In this document: in pieces, positions 1-4,865 of the stretch
Layout of the letters: each line of letters begins with the position of its first letter
Numbering within the stretch: position 1 is the stretch's first letter
Assembly: GCA_938009335.1 (NCBI GenBank)
Contig: CALLHT010000289.1
Coordinates: 1-17,792, forward strand
Direction: 5' to 3'
Source: an uncultured Rhizobiaceae group bacterium
GTDB lineage: Bacteria > Pseudomonadota > Alphaproteobacteria > Rhizobiales > Rhizobiaceae
Length of the DNA stretch: 17,792 bases
The notes under the pieces: model-generated
The model's database searches: none
The model's input: only the letters and a program-made list of their open reading frames with translations
What the model was told of the DNA's origin: nothing
Translations under genes and position numbers: made by a program

Positions 1-42
1 GAAACCCTTTACGGGGTGGGATATCGCTTTAAGGAAAACTAG
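1..42 (+). CDS. chvI: ChvI response regulator, C-terminal end only
   Basis: Only the last 13 codons and the TAG stop are in the window. They read ETLYGVGYRFKEN, matching the end of the winged-helix DNA-binding domain of OmpR/PhoB-family regulators, where a Y-G-x-G-Y-R-F/Y motif forms the final beta hairpin. The next gene is a ChvG-type histidine kinase 26 bases downstream, which identifies this as its cognate regulator ChvI (ExoS/ChvI and BvrS/BvrR are the equivalents in Sinorhizobium and Brucella). The receiver domain and promoter lie outside the window. The OmpR-family call is seen directly; the ChvI name is inferred from context. Confidence 0.85.
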   Translation, partial: ETLYGVGYRFKEN

Positions 43-68
43 GCCGCAGTCTGGATTAAAGGGATTGA

Positions 69-1976
69 ATGACGCTGGAAACAGTCAACGCAGAAGTGCA
101 ACTTGAAGGCGAAGCCGACAATCAGGTTTCGACCAAGAAAGCTGGCCTGTTTGCACTGTTTCGCAAGCGCGGTAATAGCGTGAATGACGGCAACCAGAGT
201 TTACCGTCGGATACAGACGCCGCATTACAAACCGACAATCAAGGACCCGCCAAAAAGAAGAAGGGACTTCTGTCCAGAACATTTAAATCTGTAAGGCGCG
301 TACTCTTTTCTTCTCTGACCCGCCGTATCGTTATCCTGAACATGGTAGCGCTGACTGCTCTACTGGCGAGTATACTCTATATGAACCAGTTTAGAGCAGG
401 ACTTATTGATTCAAAAATTGAAAGCCTTCTGACACAGGGCCGCATTATTGCTGCTGCCGTTGCAGGATCAGTCACTGCAACACCTGATGCCTTTACCATC
501 GATCCGGAAAAGCTGATCCAACTCCAAACTGGCGAAAGTGTTCTGCCTCGGCTCGACCAGACGGATAATCTGCAATATCCGATAAGCCCCGAGCAGGTTG
601 CACCAATCTTTCGAACCCTAATCAAACCGACACAGACCAGAGCGCGCATTTTCGACCCGGACGGCATTATGCTATTGGATTCGCGTTTCCTGTATGAAGC
701 AGACCAAGTTCAGCAATTCGATTTACCCAGGTTGTCAGGCGAGAGTGATAAGAAACGTGTTGGATGGAGCGTTTGGATTGGCAATTTATTAAGCCGAGCG
801 CTTAGGGATTCGAGCCTGCCGATTTATGAAGAATTGGAAGGGCCAGGCACGCTATACCCGGAAGTTCAATCTGCTTTAGTCGGTGCGCCGCGGCCGATTG
901 TACGCCAAACCAGACAGGGAAAGCTGACCGTTTCTGTTGCAGTTCCCATCCAACGCTTCCGAGCCGTGTTAGGCGTTCTGCTTCTATCGACTGAAGGTGA
1001 CGACATTGATCGTATTGTAAGAGAAGAAAGACTGGATATTCTTCGGGTCTTTCTCGTTGCGTTTATAACGATGTTCGTGTTGTCCGCTATCCTCGCAAGC
1101 ACAATCGCAAACCCGCTTCGCAAGCTTTCTGAGGCTGCTGTCAAAGTAAAACGCGGTGTGAAATCACGGGTTAGCATTCCGGATATGTCTCACCGGAACG
1201 ATGAGATTGGAGACCTATCAGGCTCTGTTGCAGACATGACCAATGCGCTTTACTCGCGGATTGAGGCCATCGAACGCTTTGCCGCTGATGTCAGTCACGA
1301 ACTGAAGAACCCGCTAACTTCACTGCGAAGTGCCGTCGAAACGATGCCACTTGCCAAAAATCCAGACTCTCAAAGACGTTTGATGGAAGTTATACAACAT
1401 GACGTTAAACGTCTTGACCGATTGATCACAGATATCTCTGATGCGTCGCGCCTTGATGCAGATCTTGTGAGAGACAAAACCTACAGAATTGATTTTGCCG
1501 AACTACTATCGAACATCGTTGACGCATCGCGAAACGTCACCCATCGAAACAAGAACATCACCATCGATTTCAATGTCGACACGTCACGTCTTGGCCGTCA
1601 CGGTTTCTTTGTCTTGGGTCATGACACGCGTCTGGGACAAGTCATCAACAATCTGCTGGATAATGCCGTTTCATTCGTGCCAACTGAAGGTGGTAAGATC
1701 AGTATCCGGCTTGCACGAAACGCCACAACACTGGTGATGATGATTGAAGACAATGGCCCGGGGATCCAAGCAGAAGACACAAATAGAATCTTTGAACGCT
1801 TTTACACGGATCGCGCCGACACCGATGGGTTCGGACAAAATTCCGGTCTTGGGCTTTCGATTAGCAGACAGATTATAGAGGCCCACGGCGGTTCAATTCG
1901 CGCAGAAAATCGAACTGGCGCAGAAACCGGTGCGCGATTTGTCGTTGCGCTGCCGCTAGATACTTCCAAGAAATAG
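69..1976 (+). CDS. chvG: Sensor histidine kinase ChvG (ExoS/BvrS family)
   Basis: Inner-membrane sensor kinase of the ChvG-ChvI system, which in Hyphomicrobiales responds to acid, envelope stress and host entry. About 84 cytoplasmic residues, rich in Lys/Arg, precede a first membrane helix at about 87-105; a periplasmic sensor domain of roughly 220 residues follows, then a second helix at about 326-346 and a HAMP linker. The H-box reads DVSHELKNPLTSL with phospho-acceptor His410. The ATPase domain has the N-box (N528, D531, N532), a G1 box DNGPGI near 560 and a G2 box GLGLS near 594, so the kinase looks active. AAAGGG just upstream supports the ATG at 69; the next in-frame Met falls inside helix 1. 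At 635 residues it is about 40 longer than the roughly 595 residues of rhizobial ExoS, the surplus lying at the N-terminus. Confidence 0.93.
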   Translation: MTLETVNAEVQLEGEADNQVSTKKAGLFALFRKRGNSVNDGNQSLPSDTDAALQTDNQGPAKKKKGLLSRTFKSVRRVLFSSLTRRIVILNMVALTALLASILYMNQFRAGLIDSKIESLLTQGRIIAAAVAGSVTATPDAFTIDPEKLIQLQTGESVLPRLDQTDNLQYPISPEQVAPIFRTLIKPTQTRARIFDPDGIMLLDSRFLYEADQVQQFDLPRLSGESDKKRVGWSVWIGNLLSRALRDSSLPIYEELEGPGTLYPEVQSALVGAPRPIVRQTRQGKLTVSVAVPIQRFRAVLGVLLLSTEGDDIDRIVREERLDILRVFLVAFITMFVLSAILASTIANPLRKLSEAAVKVKRGVKSRVSIPDMSHRNDEIGDLSGSVADMTNALYSRIEAIERFAADVSHELKNPLTSLRSAVETMPLAKNPDSQRRLMEVIQHDVKRLDRLITDISDASRLDADLVRDKTYRIDFAELLSNIVDASRNVTHRNKNITIDFNVDTSRLGRHGFFVLGHDTRLGQVINNLLDNAVSFVPTEGGKISIRLARNATTLVMMIEDNGPGIQAEDTNRIFERFYTDRADTDGFGQNSGLGLSISRQIIEAHGGSIRAENRTGAETGARFVVALPLDTSKK

Positions 1977-1978
1977 AG

Positions 1979-2413
1979 ATGCAGAATCGCCATTGTACCG
2001 TCGTTAGCATCAATGGCTTCGGCATTTTGATTGAGGGTCAAAGTGGATCTGGAAAAACATCTTTGGCATTAGGTCTTCTCGAACGCGCAGAAGCAAGGTC
2101 GTTGCCCGCAACGTTCGTAACCGATGATCAGGCTTTCCTTGAGAGCCGGTCGGGCAAGCTCATTGCCAAAGCTCCGGATGAAATTGCCGGTAAAGTGGAA
2201 ATCCGCGGCTTTGGTATCCTCAACATGCCACATTCAGACGAGGCCCCGATACATCTGGTTGTAAAGCTTGTTCCTGATGACACGATTAAGCGGATGCCAG
2301 ATCGCAAAACAACCTCTTTGTGCGACATGGAAATACCATCGCTTGATGTTCCCATAATGCATGAGCAGCAGTCTGTGCGGATTATCTTTGCTTGGCTTGC
2401 GCAATCCTCCTGA
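1979..2413 (+). CDS. hprK: HPr kinase/phosphorylase, short alphaproteobacterial form
   Basis: Phosphorylates HPr on a regulatory serine using ATP and removes the phosphate again. At 144 residues it contains only the C-terminal catalytic domain; the roughly 130-residue N-terminal domain of Firmicutes HprK is absent, as is usual in alphaproteobacteria. Visible motifs are the Walker A loop GQSGSGKT (20-27, Lys26), an acidic pair in VTDDQ (47-51), and the family signature VEIRGFGI (73-80) with Glu74. The gene starts two bases after the chvG stop, so it is probably translationally coupled to chvG. Its target HPr is encoded two genes downstream. In Sinorhizobium and Brucella this kinase modulates the nitrogen-type PTS rather than sugar uptake. 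The last position of the P-loop is Thr instead of the more common Ser, which should still coordinate Mg-ATP. Confidence 0.92.
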   Translation: MQNRHCTVVSINGFGILIEGQSGSGKTSLALGLLERAEARSLPATFVTDDQAFLESRSGKLIAKAPDEIAGKVEIRGFGILNMPHSDEAPIHLVVKLVPDDTIKRMPDRKTTSLCDMEIPSLDVPIMHEQQSVRIIFAWLAQSS

Positions 2414-2475
2414 GGGCTTGCAAGGAAGTGCGAACACACGCATGGTATCGAAAAGGCACGCATTGGGTAAGGACA

Positions 2476-2880
2476 ATGATCGGACTTGTAATTGTAACGC
2501 ATGGCAATCTGGCAATTGAGTTCCGTAAGGCACTTGAGCATGTCGTTGGACCGCAAACCGCGTTTGAAACGATTTGCATTGCAGCAGACGACGATATGGA
2601 AGTCCGCCGCAATGATATTGAGGCGGCCCTTAAACAAGTCGACCAAGGCGACGGTGTAATTCTACTGACAGATCTGTTTGGCGGCACTCCCAGCAATATG
2701 GCAATCTCTTTGATGCAAAACGGAAATGTCGAGGTAATCGCAGGAATTAACCTGCCCATGCTCGTGAAGCTTGCAAGCACACGTAAATCACACAAAATCG
2801 ATGAAGCGGTCCAAATCGCGCAGGAAGCCGGTCGCAAATATATTCAAATTGCAAGCGCCCTGCTTGAGGGAACAAACTGA
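2476..2880 (+). CDS. manX: PTS EIIA component, mannose family (regulatory EIIA-Man)
   Basis: A 134-residue cytoplasmic phosphocarrier of the EIIA-Man fold that accepts phosphate from HPr. It begins MIGLVIVTHG, placing the phosphorylated His at residue 9, where the family has it (His9/10). The second family motif DLFGGTPSN is at 66-74. The frame stays open upstream to about 2392, but homology begins exactly at the Met at 2476, which follows the ribosome site TAAGGA, so the longer reading is rejected. No EIIB, EIIC or EIID gene is nearby, so it is probably a signalling output rather than part of a transporter; the Sinorhizobium counterpart is called ManX. It sits between hprK (62-base gap) and ptsH (2-base gap), in what looks like one operon. 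Confidence 0.92.
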   Translation: MIGLVIVTHGNLAIEFRKALEHVVGPQTAFETICIAADDDMEVRRNDIEAALKQVDQGDGVILLTDLFGGTPSNMAISLMQNGNVEVIAGINLPMLVKLASTRKSHKIDEAVQIAQEAGRKYIQIASALLEGTN

Positions 2881-2882
2881 CC

Positions 2883-3161
2883 TTGTCCGCAGAAACAGTT
2901 CAAATACTCAAGATCACCAATCAACGGGGATTGCACGCCCGCGCATCGGCTAGATTTGTTGAGATTGCAGGAAAATTTGACGCAATCATCCGCGTCAGCA
3001 AAGACGGACACGTGGTCGGTGGCGATTCCATTATGGGTCTGATGATGCTCGCAGCAAGCAAAGGAACCGAAATCCATGTATCCGCCAGCGGGCCCGAAGC
3101 AGATGAAGCCTTGGCGGCCATTAAGTCACTCGTTGACGAACGGTTTGGTGAAGAACAATAG
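2883..3161 (+). CDS. ptsH: Phosphocarrier protein HPr, TTG start
   Basis: A 92-residue HPr that passes phosphate from enzyme I to EIIA proteins. The active-site segment NQRGLHARAS puts the phospho-histidine at residue 18. The regulatory site GGDSIMGLM puts the HprK-target serine at residue 49, equivalent to Ser46 of Gram-positive HPr, and its presence agrees with hprK in the same operon. No ATG or GTG begins the homologous region, so the TTG at 2883 is used. GAGGG at 2866-2870 lies 12 bases upstream, a slightly long spacing, and the gene begins two bases after the manX stop. The weak start could lower HPr yield relative to EIIA, which is inference. Both phosphorylation sites are intact. Confidence 0.93.
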   Translation: MSAETVQILKITNQRGLHARASARFVEIAGKFDAIIRVSKDGHVVGGDSIMGLMMLAASKGTEIHVSASGPEADEALAAIKSLVDERFGEEQ

Positions 3162-3206
3162 ACTTCAAAATTACATATAAAGAATTCTTTATATCCTATT
3201 GAAGTC
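3161..3206. repeat. Eight-base inverted repeat flanking the ahcY palindrome
   Basis: GACTTCAA at 3161-3168 is perfectly inverted as TTGAAGTC at 3199-3206, enclosing the 20-bp palindrome at 3175-3194. The arms are offset by two bases from the palindrome centre, with spacers of six and four bases. The left arm begins on the last base of the ptsH stop. In RNA it could form an 8-bp helix topped by an AT-rich hairpin; in DNA it could be a second binding site. The right arm contains TTGAAG, which resembles a -35 element, but no good -10 follows. Confidence 0.5.
3175..3194. promoter_or_regulatory. Perfect 20-bp palindrome, probable operator for ahcY
   Basis: The half-site ATATAAAGAA is followed directly by its exact complement TTCTTTATAT, centred between 3184 and 3185, 83 bases before the last base ahead of the ahcY start. 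Even-length AT-rich palindromes of this size are typical of ArsR/winged-helix dimers. SAH-responsive ArsR-family regulators (SahR) are known to control ahcY and methionine-cycle genes in Proteobacteria, and AAAGA/TCTTT half-sites resemble, from memory, the alphaproteobacterial motif. The palindrome is seen; the regulator is inferred, and no regulator gene is in the window. Confidence 0.6.
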
Positions 3207-3276
3207 TGCTTGCGTTCCTGATATGGACACCGCAAAACAGCACATATGGTGCTCTTACACCTCAAAAGGAAATCCA

Positions 3277-4671
3277 ATGTCAGACTTTACCGACTACATA
3301 GTCAAGGATATCAGCCTAGCAGATTTTGGTCGCAAGGAACTGGACATCGCTGAAACTGAAATGCCGGGCTTGATGGCTCTCCGCGAAGAGTTTGGCGCAT
3401 CCAAGCCCCTGAAAGGCGCACGCATTGTGGGTTCACTCCACATGACCATTCAAACAGCGGTTTTGATTGAAACACTGGTTGAACTAGGCGCTGATGTGCG
3501 ATGGGCTTCTTGCAACATCTTCTCAACACAAGATCACGCTGCCGCGGCTATCGCTGCTGCAAACATTCCGGTTTTTGCAATCAAGGGACAAAGCCTTGAA
3601 GAGCATTGGGATTATCTCGACAAGTCATTCATGTTTGAAGAGGGTGCTAACCTCATTCTAGATGACGGTGGCGACGCAACACTTTACGTATTGCTCGGCG
3701 CACGTGCTGAAGCGGGTGAGGACATCATCCCGACACCAACATCTGAAGAAGAAAAAGTTATCAAGGCTCAGATCAAGAAGCGTATGGAAGCAAGCCCAGG
3801 CTGGTTCACAAAAACACGCGATGCGATCAAAGGCGTTTCTGAAGAAACAACAACAGGCGTTCACCGTCTTTATGAATTGCACAAGAATGGACAGCTTCCA
3901 TTCCCGGCAATTAATGTGAACGACTCGGTTACCAAGTCAAAATTCGATAACAAATACGGCTGTAAAGAATCGCTCGTGGATGGCATTCGCCGCGCTACCG
4001 ATACGATGATGGCCGGTAAAACTGCTGTTGTGTGTGGATACGGCGATGTGGGCAAAGGTTCAGCAGCCTCCCTTCGTGGTGCAGGCGCACGTGTTAAGGT
4101 GACAGAAATCGATCCGATCTGTGCATTGCAGGCAGCCATGGACGGATTTGAAGTTACCACGCTCGAAGACACCGTTTCAGATGCAGACATCTTCATCACA
4201 ACAACCGGCAACAAAGACATCATTCGCATCGAGCATATGCGCGAAATGAAAGATATGGCGATTGTTGGCAACATTGGACACTTTGACAACGAAATTCAGG
4301 TCGCAAATCTTTCGAACCTGAAAATGACAAACATCAAAGACCAAGTGGACATGTATGAGATGCCAAGCGGCAATCGCATGATCTTGTTGTCACAAGGGCG
4401 TTTGCTAAACCTTGGCAATGCAACAGGTCATCCGTCCTTCGTGATGTCAGCCTCATTCACGAACCAGGTTCTGGCACAAATCGAACTGTGGACTAAAGGC
4501 GATGAGTATCAAAACGAAGTCTACATCCTTCCAAAACATCTGGATGAGAAGGTAGCCCGCCTCCATTTGGAGAAAATCGGCGTGAAATTGACCGAACTTT
4601 CTCAGGATCAGGCAGAATATATCGGCGTGACACAAGAAGGTCCGTTCAAGCCGGAACACTACCGCTACTGA
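3277..4671 (+). CDS. ahcY: Adenosylhomocysteinase (SAH hydrolase)
   Basis: Cytoplasmic NAD-dependent enzyme that reversibly splits S-adenosylhomocysteine into adenosine and homocysteine, relieving inhibition of methyltransferases and feeding methionine resynthesis. At 464 residues it has the usual bacterial length. Visible motifs include the substrate-site segment CNIFSTQDHAAAAI (Cys79 onward), DDGGDATLYV, the segment VNDSVTKSKFDNKYG with catalytic Lys/Asp, the NAD-binding loop GYGDVGKG (254-261), HPSFVMSASF, and the C-terminal KPEHYRY that closes the cofactor site of a neighbouring subunit in the tetramer. An open frame reaches back to 3199, but homology and the ribosome site AAAAGGA (3264-3270) fix the start at 3277. 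It appears to be a single-gene unit, with a palindromic operator upstream and an intrinsic terminator downstream. Confidence 0.97.
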   Translation: MSDFTDYIVKDISLADFGRKELDIAETEMPGLMALREEFGASKPLKGARIVGSLHMTIQTAVLIETLVELGADVRWASCNIFSTQDHAAAAIAAANIPVFAIKGQSLEEHWDYLDKSFMFEEGANLILDDGGDATLYVLLGARAEAGEDIIPTPTSEEEKVIKAQIKKRMEASPGWFTKTRDAIKGVSEETTTGVHRLYELHKNGQLPFPAINVNDSVTKSKFDNKYGCKESLVDGIRRATDTMMAGKTAVVCGYGDVGKGSAASLRGAGARVKVTEIDPICALQAAMDGFEVTTLEDTVSDADIFITTTGNKDIIRIEHMREMKDMAIVGNIGHFDNEIQVANLSNLKMTNIKDQVDMYEMPSGNRMILLSQGRLLNLGNATGHPSFVMSASFTNQVLAQIELWTKGDEYQNEVYILPKHLDEKVARLHLEKIGVKLTELSQDQAEYIGVTQEGPFKPEHYRY

Positions 4672-4697
4672 TTAATAAGAGAATACCCACAACATAT

Positions 4698-4736
4698 AGT
4701 ATCCGCTGGCTTGACAAAGTTAGCGGATATTTTTTT
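4698..4736 (+). terminator. Intrinsic terminator of ahcY
   Basis: TATCCGCT (4700-4707) pairs with AGCGGATA (4722-4729) across a 14-base loop, extendable by an A-T and G-U pairs, and is followed by a run of T (4730-4736). It lies 26 bases after the ahcY stop and separates ahcY from divL. The loop contains TTGACA, but no matching -10 follows. Confidence 0.88.
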
Positions 4737-4755
4737 GCGCTTCAGGCTTTATGCC

Positions 4756-4803
4756 GATTCGCGAATTGTATAGTCTGTCGAGAATCAAATAATTCCGCGA
4801 ATC
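4756..4803. repeat. Imperfect inverted repeat in the divL leader
   Basis: GATTCGCGAATT (4756-4767) is inverted as AATTCCGCGAATC (4791-4803), complementary apart from one extra C, with a 23-base spacer. The left arm itself contains the 10-bp palindrome ATTCGCGAAT, and a -10-like TATAGT lies in the spacer at 4769-4774. It falls in the 194-base gap between ahcY and divL, past the terminator, and could be a regulator site or 5-prime-leader hairpin. Function unknown. Confidence 0.45.
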
Positions 4804-4865
4804 AGCCAAAGAGCTGAAGGAATATAAGGGCAGGGCAGGCTTGGGATTCGTTCGGCGAGAGGACC

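Noticed and set aside
2392..2475. 28-residue N-terminal extension of the EIIA-Man protein
   Set aside because: The family starts at MIGLVIVTHG, the ribosome site TAAGGA precedes 2476, and the extension would overlap the end of hprK.
2128..2646. 172-codon minus-strand frame across hprK and manX
   Set aside because: It runs antisense through two well-supported genes and has no family motif.
3161..3206. Intrinsic terminator of ptsH
   Set aside because: The stems are AT-rich and no T run follows the repeat.
3199..3276. Longer AhcY start upstream of 3277
   Set aside because: It would begin in the inverted repeat, has no ribosome site, and adds residues not found in the family; AAAAGGA before 3277 is clear.
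3195..3276. SAH or SAM riboswitch in the ahcY leader
   Set aside because: I could not find the conserved helices of a known SAH or SAM class in these roughly 80 bases. A covariance-model search would settle it.
4711..4716. TTGACA as -35 of a divL promoter
   Set aside because: It lies in the loop of the ahcY terminator, and the sequence 16-18 bases downstream is not a plausible -10.
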